NCBI GenBank assembly: GCA_907164885.2
Contig: OU015490.1
Location: forward strand, 219,870,391 to 219,934,390
Reading direction: 5' to 3'
Length of the DNA stretch: 64,000 nt
DNA from: Dolomedes plantarius
Taxonomy: Eukaryota > Arthropoda > Arachnida > Araneae > Dolomedidae
The notes beneath the pieces were generated by a model that saw nothing but the letters and a program-made list of their open reading frames with translations, had not been told where the DNA came from and did not search any database. A program made the position numbers and the translations under genes. Of this stretch, positions 24,263-35,795 are shown one piece after another. Every line of letters starts with the position of its first letter. Positions within the stretch are counted from its first letter, which is position 1.

Positions 24263-27184
24263 CGATTTATAATTATTTTTTTAATTGTATGTAAAAAAAA
24301 CTATTTTATACTAAAGTATACCAAGAATTTTAATTTAGCATCATTTATGATATTAAAAGGAAGTCTTATGCTCTTATGTAAATTAAGTTAATATTTGACT
24401 GATGTGTAGAAACTGTTCCAATTTAGGTAGGATTTATAAACATCATATGTAAAATAAACATCTTAAAACCTGTGAAATTTAACAATATATCACAATTTGG
24501 ATAATCTTTGAAAGCATATAAGGTTTAAAATAATGTATTTATAATCTATATTTATGGATAAGATATAATATTTAGGATTAAAACTTGCAAATTTTATCTT
24601 TCAAGTCTTTATCTCTATAAAATGTTTTTAATTTTAGTAAGCGTCTTAACTTATAACATAGATTTAAAGTTTTAAAAATGCTTATGGTTTGAAATAAATT
24701 CGAAACTGTACATAAACTATATAAAGATACTTAAATTGATACATATATTTTTAAGTTTTAGGTTCTAGATGGAAATTGTATTATTTAAAGTCTTCATGTT
24801 TGCATATACCCCTTACTGCTGTAGGATTCAAACCTTGATTCAATTACTTCTAAAATGAACTCATGTAAATATCTTCTAAAAATAATAAAGTCTGTATTAT
24901 TTATGATAATGTAAGAATCTTCTCTATTAACATCGCGAGACAAATTTGATACCTTCTCTTGCAGATTTAATAGTATGGATTGTTATGGTATGTATATTTA
25001 ATTTAAACAATTATCAAGATTGAATCATATTTTAGTTTTTATTTCTAATATTAAAAGGAAAAAATAACCCTACTGGGGAATTCTCACATTGCTTAAATAA
25101 TTTTATGGTTTTCAAGTTTTGTTTATCTGGTAAAAGAACTTAAGGTTTAAAAATACATTCAAAACTGTACATAAACTGTATAAAGATAATCAAATTGATG
25201 CATACATTTTTAATTTTCAGGTTCTAGATGGTAATTGTATATTTTAAAGTCTTCAAGTTATGTTTAAATGGGCTTAAAGATAACAAAGTCATTTTATGTT
25301 TAAACTCTATCAAAAGTCTTTATCTCTATAAAATGTTTTTTTTTTAATTTTAGTATGACATTTTAGTATATGCATTAGAAGAAAGCATACGCTTTAGTCA
25401 AAGTAAGATGTAGGTTTTAGATTACTCAATGCATTAAGCACGCCTTTACTTTATGGTTTTCAAGTTTTCTTTATCTGTTAAAAGCATTTAAGGTTTTAAA
25501 AATACATTTAAAACAGTACATAAACTGTATAAAGATAATCAAATTGACGCATACATTTTTAAGTTTCAGGTTCTAGATGGTAATTGTATAATTTAAAGTC
25601 TTCAAGTTATGTTTAAATGGGTTTAAAGATAACAAAGTCATTTTATGTTTAAACCCTATCAAAAGTCTATCTCTATAAAATGTTTTTAATTTTAGTATGA
25701 CATTTTAGTATATGCATTAGAAAAAATCATACACTTTAGTTAAAGTAAGATATAGGTTTTAGATTTCTCAATGCGTTAAGTATGCCTTTACTTTATGGTT
25801 TTAAAGTTTTTTTATCTGTTAAAAGCATTTAAGGTTTAAAAAATACATTTAAAACAGTACATAAACTGTATAAAGATAATCAAATTGACGCATATATTTT
25901 TAAGTTTCACTTTCTAGATGGTAATTGTATAATTTAAAGTCTTCAAGTTATGTTTAAATGGTTTTAAAGATATATCTAAATTATACTATACTTAAAATTG
26001 ATATTAGCATGAAAATTAAAGATATTTTAAACTTAACGCTTGTTGTAAAATAATTTCATGTGTAAAAATATCAAGTAAAAGAAAAAAATATTCGTTTTAG
26101 CCTATCTATGTAAAAATTTCTTATTATTTTGTATTATTTTGTGAATGTATCTGTGTAAAATTATATATCACGTTAAAAAACATAGCAAAACAATTTTAAA
26201 GTCGTGAAAATAAGCCCTTTTTTTTAACTACAAAGTTGATAGTATATTTTAAGTTAGAATTCGACTAAAAATATTTAAAGTTTTGGAAAATATACTCAAA
26301 ACCATGTATTAAATTTTCTAAGTTTCATTTTTAATCAATAGATGACGTTATATTTATTTTTGATAATTAATTCTAGTAAATTCGTAAAAATATTCTCTCT
26401 GTTATAGAATATAATTCAATGAACTTTTTGATAATAATGTAGACTATTGCAGTATGCACATGTCGACAATTAAAAAAATTTTTTTAGTGTAAATTTAATA
26501 TCTTCTCTTGCAGATTTAATAGTATGGATTGGTATGGTATGTGTATTTAATTTAAATAATTATCTAGATTGAATCATATTTCAGTTTTTATTTCTAATAT
26601 TAAAAGGAAAAAAATAACTCTACTGGAGAATTCCCGCTTTGTTTAAATAATTTTATGTCTAAAAATATCCCTTGTTAGCTGTCATGGAATGTTTTTCAAG
26701 GTAAGATCAAATAATATTTCTCATTTTTTTCATGCTAGTATGTAATGTTCTGAAATAAATACTTTTTCCAAACTATTAAATTGATAATATGTTTTAAGTT
26801 TAAAAACCTAATAAAAAAATTTAAAGTAAATGGAAAAAATATTCGTTTTAGCCTATCTATGTACAAATTTATTATTATTTTGTATTATTTAGCGAATGTA
26901 TCTATGTAAAATTATATATCACGTTAAAAAACATAGCAAAACAATTTTAATGTCCTGAAAATAAGCCCTTTTTTTCGAACTACTAAGTTGATAATATATA
27001 TTTTAAGTTAGAATTCGACTAAAAATATTTAAAGTTTTGAAAAATATACTCAAAACCTTGTATTAAATTATCTAAGTTTCATTTTTAAACAATAGATGAC
27101 GTTATATTTATTTTTGATAATTAATTCTAGTAAATTCATAAAAATATTCTCTCTGTTATAGAATATAATTCACTGAACTTCCGA

Positions 27185-27267
27185 CGACCCATAGCGTAAC
27201 GGTATTACGTCGCTAAAAGTAGTCAGGTAATATTTCCTTAACGGGTTCAATTCCCATGGAAAATACT
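27185..27267 (+). other. tRNA-like sequence with A and B boxes, right arm copy
   Basis: TAGCGTAACGG (27192-27202) fits the A box and GGTTCAATTCC (27244-27254) fits the B box, 52 nt apart. A four-pair D-stem (GCGT/ACGT) can be drawn. The acceptor ends do not pair and no normal anticodon arm forms. It could be a decayed tRNA, a SINE head, or an internal pol III promoter used by the element. Confidence 0.4.
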
Positions 27268-27303
27268 TTTAAAAAAATTTCTAAGTCCCAAAAATGTAGT
27301 TCC

Positions 27304-27624
27304 CTATTTTACCAGCAGATGGCAGCACTGAAAAAAATATGCCCTAACCTCCAATCCTTGTATGAAATTTAGTTCCCTGTTTAACCGATAGGTGGCGCTC
27401 CGCGGAGCACATACTCTCTTCAAGATTCTGCTGAACTACAAGGTTCCAGGTTTTCCCGCTAGGGGGCGATAGCAGCGCTGCCCTCTCCTGATTGGTCCAA
27501 ATCGACCGCCAGGTGGCCAGCTGCACTCTGATTGGTCCACGTCACTCAGTTAGCTCCGCCCACTTTAAGCCCCTCCCCCTTCTTGCTCCTGCTCCTGTTG
27601 CGGAACTGTCATTTTTATACTACT
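27304..27624 (-). promoter_or_regulatory. GC-rich terminal control-like block, right tip (CTCF-like motif cluster)
   Basis: Plus-strand motifs CCAGCAGATGGCAG (27312), CCGATAGGTGGCGC (27385), CCGCTAGGGGGCGA (27456) and CCGCCAGGTGGCCA (27506) all fit or nearly fit the CTCF core, spaced 73, 71 and 50 bp, all pointing toward the element end. Two ATTGGTCC (inverted CCAAT) boxes and a CCGCCC box follow. One base in the last motif differs from the left arm. Confidence 0.5.
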
Positions 27625-27630
27625 CCCGTA

Positions 27631-29224
27631 GAGATTTCAGCAACATGCGCGTGTTTCACCCCATTAGGAAGATGGGAGTGTCAAGTAAAAACGCCTTTAC
27701 TTCTTGTATTGCAGGCAGCAAACATTTATTTCCTACGGGTGTCATTCATTACCGCATACCAAAATGGCTGTTTGATTCTCGCGCATCTGCTTGTTAAATA
27801 TTTAACAGGCAAGGGGGAGTCAGAAAGCAACATATTTTTATGGCCTAATACGTATTCGACGTTATTAATAAACAAGTGATAGAAATTGATATTATGGGTC
27901 CACCCTTTATGTTTTATGTCATTGTCCAAAAAAAATTGTTTAGTAGCTAATCACGTACGGAATGATCATATGAAATTTCAGTAATTTCAACCTTTTAAAC
28001 ATGAATTAAAGTGATATGAAATAAGAGAACGATGGAATTCTTGAATACTGTGTTTAAAGACTAGATATTTTTTAAAGGAATGATAAATCGTGGAGAATAA
28101 ACAATCTAAAAATAGCTTGCAATTTTTCTTTTTTTACGGATGGATTTTTCAATCTTAATAAAAAAGAAGAAACAAATTGCATTTTATTGATTTGTAAATT
28201 TCAGTATAGACAAAAACAAAATAATGATGGTTTGTCTAATTTCTTTTAGTGTGAGTCCTTAGCAAAGAAACAAGTATTCCATGCTGTTGATTTCATTTAC
28301 GCATGATTAAGACGCGTTTCTCATCAGTTTGCTGATAGTCTCAAATAAAATTCTTTTGCTTGTCCAAAGCCTTAAATCCTCGTATTTCAGGTAGATACAC
28401 GTGGTGGATATCAATAATATTTGATTCCCATGCAGTGGGATGCATTGATTTACCTTGTTCAATAAATATTCCTTTTGAGTGTCAGCAGCTGATTTGATGG
28501 TACTGTTGCAGATCCATGGACATTGTTAATTTCCGGATATACTAATAAAAATGAACTTGGTTGCATCTTATATTAAAAGTTATAGTGTTTTTTCTAAGAA
28601 ATCTGTAGGATTAATATCAGTTTATTCAGGATTATATTTGAAAGGCAACACTTCAAAAATTCCTTCCATCTACTCTATTTATATAAAGAAAAGGTTTTCA
28701 AGGAGAAGGGATGTGTGATAATATTTAAATATATTTCAGAGCTGATGATATATTCTAAGACAAAGCAATAAAATTTAAAACTTCTTTATAAAAGAGAGGG
28801 GTTTATTCTGTCGGGTATATAAATCAGTTATTTATTTACAAATTTGTGTATCTTTTTCGAGGCTATGCATAGCACTAGTGTGACATTCTGTATCAACGTA
28901 ATTCTGTATAACGACATCTGTATCAACGTAAGATATCTTGTAACAAGTATAAAAAGAAAGTATCTAATGGATTTCGATTTATCTTGGGAGTATGACTGTG
29001 TTTTTGTTGTGAAAATTAGAGCGTTTTTATTAGGAAACAACGGAAATGTACAAAGAAAAACATGTTTCGAATTTTAAACTTCTTTCATAATATAAATATT
29101 TTTCCAACAAATCCTTAGGGTAACATCCAGATATTAGGTTTATCCTCACAACGCCTTTTCTTATTGATAGGTTTATAGGGTAAATATTAATATTTTATAT
29201 TAAAAAAATAGATAATGAAAATAG
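27631..29224. other. Right flank of the palindrome, unassigned
   Basis: AT-rich with no gene recognised. A short direct repeat (ATTCTGTATCAACGTAA / CATCTGTATCAACGTAAG) lies at about 28886-28930. Confidence 0.4.
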
Positions 29225-29237
29225 TTAGTGTTTATAA

Positions 29238-29243
<6 letters not shown>

Positions 29244-29319
<76 letters not shown>
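29244..29319. repeat. (TC)n(TA)n compound microsatellite
   Basis: TC for about 26 bp, then TA for about 50 bp, directly abutting the left end of the next piggyBac element. Confidence 0.95.
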
Positions 29320-29321
<2 letters not shown>

Positions 29322-31401
29322 TCCTCAGTCCTGGCGTCGCCTGTAGGAGACACTAAACAACACTTTTAAAAAATACCGCCAAGTGAAATAAAATGCTGCA
29401 ATGTTACCTGGTATTAGTTACTTTTCTTTTTAGTAGATGGCAGTAATGAAAAAAATGTTTTTTTATTGCTAGATTTATAGTCCTAGTTAGTTTAGGGTCA
29501 AATGAAAATGGCTTCTTCTGAAAGAAAGAAAATTATACACATGCACATGAGTAAGTGTTCATATTTATTATTATTTGTACCATGGAAATTTATGAAACAT
29601 GTTGTTGAATACCTTAAACATGGTTTTCTAATATGGCATTATTAATTATATATTCAAACCTGCCTACTTCTGATGTACAAGAATATTAGTTTGGTGTCGC
29701 CTCTAGGAGACATTGGGTCAATTGCTGTCAAAATCACTTGATTTGAAACTAAAATAAGGGGATAGTTTTCAACTTAGCACAGATTGTAATTGTTAGACTT
29801 ATTTTTCTTGTTATTTATAAGTAGAATCAATATATTATTTATTGTTAAAGTTAAAAATAGCAGTATTGTGATTTTTTTATACTTATATAAAGATAAAAAT
29901 ATCTTATGTTCTGACAAAAAGTAAATAGTACAAAGTGATGAAGCCTTGTGGCTACTCCACCTGATGGTCTTCCTTTAGATTCCTTTATTTATCAAGGAAC
30001 TAGGGACAAGATAATTACTAATTCAACAAATGTTGATGTGAAGGAATTTGATACTGGAGGCAAAGTAATTTTTAGACTTTCGGAGAACTTACCCCCAGGA
30101 TGAAATTTATATATGGACAGATATTTTACGTCAATTCCTTTATTGGATGTTCTTCATTACAAAACTCTTTGCCAAAAAACAGGAGCATTAAGAAAGAACA
30201 AAATACCTTCCAAAGTTAATTTCAAAACAGATGCTGAAATGAAAAGACTGGGTCGAGGCTCAATTGATGAAAAAGTTAGAAATGATGGGCAAGTCTGTGT
30301 TGTAAAATAGTACGACAAAAAACCTGTCATTCTTGCTTCTTCTGTGCATGGGAAACATCCTCAATATACATGCAAAAGGTGGTCCAAAAAAGATAAGGAG
30401 TACGCTTTTATCAACCGCCCTTCCATAGTAAAAAATTATAATTCGTATATTTGTTGGGTCGATTTCCTTGATCGCATTATAAGTTATTAGAGAATTTGTG
30501 CCCAGACAAAAAAATGGACCATTAGACTGACAATTCCCTTTACAGATTTTGCAATAGCTGCTAGCTGGATTGAGTACCGAAGATACAAGGCAATGTCGAG
30601 TGCACCAAAAACCGATTTACTTGATTACCTGGCATCCAGAATGAAAATTCAGGATTATCTTTTTCATGGTTCAGAAGAATATGACACATAGGAATATGCA
30701 CCAAGTGAGCCACCAACACCTCAAAAAAGGAAGAGAAATGCAAAAGTGCCTTTGCCATCAGATAATTTGAGGAAGGGAAAAAATTTGAATCTTCCAGAAA
30801 TTCCACAATCTGTATAAAAAACCGTTCCAGAATGCCTGGCTGAAAATCAAACTCAGCAGGAATGTGGTGCACAGCAAGCAAAATTCTTCTTTGCATGCAA
30901 GAAGATCGACAGTGCTTCAATTTATTTCGTAAATTATAAAATTTATGCTACAAATATAATATTTTATCTTATATTTTGAAACTCCTACCTTTTATGTAGT
31001 TTATATGGTTTATAATACAATAAATTTTTACTTTATTCAGGAAAAGTGAGTAGTACAGATTTGTACGTTGCTAACTTGCATTTTCCCTCCTTAAAATTAA
31101 ATATTTGAGAATCATACATAAATATATATTGTATTTTGTGATAAAGAACTTACACTGTGCAAGAATAACTCATTAAATTCAGATTAATGAATGATTTTTT
31201 TGAGTTAATAGTTTTGAGTTGAATGATTTTGGTGTATGTCACTTTGTCCCAATGTCTCCTCCAGGAGACACTACTTTTCTCCCAAATAAAAATTGAGATA
31301 ATTTTTTAAACATTTTTCCAGTACTTTTGAATGCATTTAGAACCAATTAATACAAAATATTTTAAAATTTATGTTCCAAGTTGTCGCTGGGACGAAGGAG
31401 G
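29320..31401 (+). mobile_element. piggyBac-like transposon (family 2)
   Basis: Ends CCTCCTCAGTCCTGGCG (29320) and, inverted, CCTCCTTCGTCCCAGCG (31401) form an imperfect terminal repeat. Three 16-nt palindromes of the form GTCKCCTNNAGGAGAC lie at 29336-29351, 29696-29711 and 31254-31269. The element sits inside TA repeats and has no visible TTAA at the borders, which is unusual for piggyBac. Confidence 0.75.
29940..30945 (+). pseudogene. piggyBac transposase, C-terminal two thirds, degraded
   Basis: Conserved piggyBac blocks appear in order: PLDSFIYQGTRDK (about 29975), MDRYFTSIPLLDVL (30113), TGALRKNKIPSKV, then YDKKPVILASSVHGKHP (about 30311-30360), CKRWSKKDKEYAFINRPSIV, NSYICWVDFLDRII (about 30440-30485, with the last catalytic Asp region) and KKWTIRLTIPFTDFAIAASW. 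In-frame stops interrupt it at 30101, 30308, 30488 and 30690, and the N terminus with the first catalytic Asp is missing. The antisense open frame 30561-30920 is a shadow. Confidence 0.85.

Positions 31402-31403
<2 letters not shown>

Positions 31404-31478
<75 letters not shown>
31404..31478. repeat. (TA)n microsatellite
   Basis: About 75 bp of TA immediately right of the piggyBac element. Together with 29270-29319 it may be one ancestral TA run split by the insertion. Confidence 0.95.
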
Positions 31479-31480
<2 letters not shown>

Positions 31481-31483
31481 CAG

Positions 31484-33570
31484 ATTCAAAGCTAGACAAC
31501 TACTATGCCTACAGTTTGCATGTAAGTTATTTGTTTTTCTTGATACTACGCAGAATGAGTAAACTTACAACTAAGCAGAAATTTCATGGCAAAATGGCGG
31601 TCATTACAGCACATGACTCACGGGCGTAAAGTGTGAAATATTACTCTTTCCCAGACGTAATTTTTTACGTTAAGTTATTCTAACTCTTTTAGGCTTTTCA
31701 TTTAGAGCCATGTTTGCCATTTAAACGATTACTCAGAATATTGCTTTCTGGAATTTTACATTGTAACACTGACAGTGATAAATTGTGTTAATACGAACAA
31801 ATGCTCTAAGAAAAGCAGAACAATATAAAACATTATATTCTTCAATACCTTTTGAAACTTTTTACTCTGTAATTTATGGCTATGTAATTTAATATCAAAA
31901 ATCGCATATAATTTGTCATGCTTTAACATTTTCAAAGTTGCATGCAATTATCTTTTTTAATTCATCTTAGATTATATGTATGAGAATTGTGAAGTCTACG
32001 GCAAAGATTTTAGTTTCACTAAATATTTTTCTTTGGTAGAATTTAAGGTATTTTTAGGCATGTGTTATTTTATAATTTGATTACTATAAAAATTATGCAT
32101 TTGGTCTTCGATCATATTTTTGTACAATTATTTATTTCCCTTTCATCAATACAATTATTTAATTTGAAACACATTGTAATAATGAAGATGAAAAATATTA
32201 TTCCTAATTACAGCATTAATATCAGGAGAAGGAATAATGATACACTTGAGGGAAAACAGAAATCTTTGGCATTTTTTCAGATGCTGATATGTCCGAAAAA
32301 TTCAATTTTATGTTTTAAGTTGATATGTCACACTTAAAATTGGTTCTTTAATGTGGCAAAAGCTTACAGTAGAATTATGAAATAATACTAAGTTTTCCGT
32401 ATTAGGAAATGCTGTTATGGATAATAGAGGTATCACTTGGTTCCTAATTGAATATTTTATTCCCAAATTGACCATTTTCATTGAAGACCAACCATATACT
32501 TGAGCTGGAATATGAGTATTAACTAAGGAAAACTTGTATTGAAAAACTTAATTGAGAGATTTTATATTTCACAACAAAAGTTACTTTTCTAATTTTCCGA
32601 AAACGTGAAAAAATGACATATGAACATTTCTGCCATAATGCTAGAAATGTATTACGCAGGATAATGAAATAGGTTATAAAACCTTGGTGGACAACGGATT
32701 ATAAATAACGATATATCATTTAATGTTACTATCAATCTAAAATAGTATAAAACTCAAGAGTTTCAACTGGCATTCGGTACCCGCGTCTAAGTATCAACAG
32801 TGAGATCAGAGTGGTTAGGGTCTCATTGTTGGTATGGATGTTTGTAGACGTTCGGAATCAACTTTAAGCAGTCGATCCATCTTAATTAGCTCTCGTGTAG
32901 CAAAAGATAGTTGCAACACCCTTAAACAACTCAAATAAATTCGAAATTTAAACACACTAGTTTAAATTTTCGAAAATGACTGTCTTCTGCTTGTTCTCTT
33001 AGGTAGAATCCAAAATAAATATTCCTCCATGCAAAATAGAGCATATCTGAGTGAATTAGATGATAAATGTTCTATACTGCAGCTCATCCTGGGAAAGTCC
33101 CACAGAGTTTTAATTTTTCGGCTGACAGATTTTAAAAGACGCATGTCTGGTTGACTTCTATTTGGTAGTGATTTATTCACAACTTTATAGATCTTCCATA
33201 AATGCCTAGAAATAATTCACCCTACCCATTAATCCTGGATATATTTACAATAACTCGCTGTTATATTTTCGTGGGAGGAACATATACGTCACTTTGTGTG
33301 AGGTTTGACTTAGACAATGATGTAAAACTGTGTTTCTTAAAGCGAGAAGACCCATCGTTTTCACCCCTTGCTGTATTATTTGCTAAATGGTATTATTATC
33401 GGTAATAAGTTTACGAAATCATATGTTGTTGTGCTTTGCTGCATTAAGGTACATTCAGATTTTGAACATCTTCGAAGTTATTGTTCCAAAATTATTCAAG
33501 TCCTTCTGTAGTGATGTATAATAACTTTACCCCTAACATGTGTATGTCGGAGTATATTTCACGCCCTTCT
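31484..33570. other. Unassigned AT-rich interval
   Basis: No element or gene is recognised. Short open frames (32062-32337, 32962-33180, 33202-33405) lack motifs. Confidence 0.4.
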
Positions 33571-33574
33571 TTAA

Positions 33575-35791
33575 CCTCCTTGCGCTGTTGCAATGTAGCA
33601 TACACCTAAGGTGTTCGGGTCAAAAATTACCCAAGGCGTAATTTTTAATGTTGTTGTATTACAGTCACATTTAATTTATATTAGTAATTTAATTATTTAT
33701 TTAGTTATCATTTTATCTACACTTTTATGTATTTGTATATCATTTATCATTGTTTTACAGGTAAGTTTTCATAACCATAAAGAAGCTTGAATTTAATGAA
33801 CCACTCTGTATTTATAAAATAAAAATGCTCTAATTCAGTCATTCACCCCTGAAAATCACTGTAAACTTTTAAATGCAATACAATGTAGCCCAGATTTTTC
33901 CTATATTTTTTTCACATTCGTTTGATAAAACAAGAAAGTTCGCACCTGCGTATATAATTTGTTTATTTTCGGAAGTAAAATTACACATCAACGAAATATT
34001 TAGGAAATATTTAGCTGACATCCAACAATACAATATTGGACGCTTGAACAATCAATGAAGGAAAGTCTTTGAAAATTTGTAAATTCGCTAGCCTCTAAAT
34101 TCTTCCGTTTATATACAATTGTTACACATTTGAATGTAATGTTTCTTACAAGTAAACCGTCTACCTTTCAAACACCTCACAGGACTTATGTTTTCAGTCT
34201 GTGTGCATAAGCGACATCTTCCCATTTTGCCAATAATTTCTACATTTCCGGATTCTTCAGACTGGGGTTCAAGTTGTCCGGAGTTTCGAATACTCATCGC
34301 CAATACTCGGACAGCCCTTGCTCTTGGCAGATGTTTTTTTCCTTCAATGCGGTGGGCAACCAAAGTCATGCCAAGCTTCTCAATGAAGATTTTCCTTTTG
34401 TGAAATGAGTTCATCTTCCATTCTGGGTTGATCTTGATGAATAATAAGAATGCTTTATACTTCGAAATGTCTAGGATGTTGGAGAAAACTTCGATGGACC
34501 CTCTATTGGTCTTTCTCCGACAGGAATAGTGGGAGGCTAGTTTCGATAATGTCTACTACTTCTTTGGCGCTGTTATAATCTAGAATGATTTGAGGTTTCT
34601 TTGTGTCTGTATCCGCTATCTTTCTGTGATGGTGAAGAGTACTCTGGAGGACTACTCACTTGCCTCTTTACTGGATATACGGCTATATGTTCCAGACATA
34701 ATTGGTAGCGTTGTCACAAAGTATCCAAAATTTTATGTCGTATTGGCTGGTTTGCTGGGCATGTACTGGCAGAAGGGGCTCGTTCCGCGGAAAGCTACCT
34801 GTTGTTCATCCACAGTAACGTACATTTCAGGGTTATACAACATTGGGAAAATTTCCACCCACTTGTCCCAAAGTTTTCTTATGACTGCAAATTTGTCGGT
34901 TACCCGTCTTCTTGGTCGGGTCTACTTTTCATCAAATCAAAGAATCTTTATCTTTTTGAATTTTTCTACGGACATAGTTGTCCTGAAGATATCCCGTCCC
35001 GTTGGGGCGTCCCATAGACTCTCTGTAGACTCGTTACGAGATTTCTATACCCCAGACAGCAGCAACAATCCGATAAATGCTTCCACGTCAACGTTATTCA
35101 AATTCTTCCAACTGTCATCGAACACCTTTTTTCCTTCGACGTTAAAATTTTTAGTATGATATTCACAATTGCTGTAGGGAAAAAAACAACATAAATGCAG
35201 AGTATTCGTCTTCAATTCTAGACGTGGTGTATTTCGTGGGTCCTGGAGTCATGTTCAGAACATTTTCTGCCTCACACCTACCACGTGAAGCTTGTGATTC
35301 ATATTTCCATTTGATTTTACGATCTTTGCTAAATAAGAGTCTGACTCTTCGACTGGTCAGATTCGTCGCTTTACAACGCCCATTTACACACTCTACGAGA
35401 ATTGAAAGGAAAGCGCAGAAAGAAAATACCGGTTGCTGAAACTAGGAACTACTAAGGAAAGTGTAGTACTATTTGTGTCATCTATCGTACGAAAAGGAAA
35501 CAAAAATCTATATAACGGAGAAGAACGAAAGCATTAATGCATTGTCACAGAAATAATTGAATAATATATAAAAATTCCACATGGGTCAAAAATGACCTGA
35601 ACGACTTATGTGTTACAGTTTTTATTGTTGAAAAATTACCGTTTGAAAAAAATAATTTCACATAGCTGAATATTTACTATGACTATATAAACAAAGTCAC
35701 AATATATTTTTGAAAAATTCCCCAAATTGTAATAAATCTATACGAAATAAATTTGTTATGGGTAAAAAAAGACCCGAACACCCTAAGAAGG
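33575..35791 (-). mobile_element. piggyBac-like transposon (family 3), with TTAA duplications
   Basis: TTAA flanks both ends (33571-33574, 35792-35795). Ends read CCTCCTTGCG and, inverted, CCTTCTTAGGG. Subterminal 16-nt palindromes of the type GGGTCAAAAATKACC lie at 33617-33632, 35583-35598 and (variant) 35760-35775. The transposase remnant runs on the minus strand. Confidence 0.85.
34109..35300 (-). pseudogene. piggyBac transposase, family 3, degraded
   Basis: Minus-strand blocks from right to left: NVLNMTPGPTKYT (about 35230), RVTDKFAVIRKLWDKWVEIF (about 34850-34910), MYVTVDEQQVAFRGTSPF with the first catalytic Asp (about 34790), QYMPSKPAN, and near the end GRCRLC ... CKKHYIQMCNNC (34109-34230), the cysteine-rich C-terminal zinc domain of piggyBac transposases. 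The last 101 codons (34109-34414) are open. Upstream parts have several stops and shifts. The plus-strand open frame 34590-35159 is antisense to this and is not a gene. Confidence 0.85.
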
Positions 35792-35795
35792 TTAA

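Larger units (their letters stand above)
22433..27624 (+). repeat. Right arm of the giant inverted repeat (5.2 kb, shortened arm)
   Basis: Mirror of the left arm. It is about 2.6 kb shorter, mainly from the deletion between the direct repeats, which removed the region holding exon 4 of the outward gene, plus shorter TA runs. Confidence 0.93.

Noticed and set aside
27492..27879. Two overlapping plus frames crossing the right end of the palindrome
   Set aside because: They run across the element boundary and target duplication in two frames, have no conserved motif and probably reflect GC-rich sequence with few stops.
34590..35159. 189-codon plus-strand frame
   Set aside because: It lies antisense to piggyBac family-3 transposase blocks with clear homology on the minus strand.
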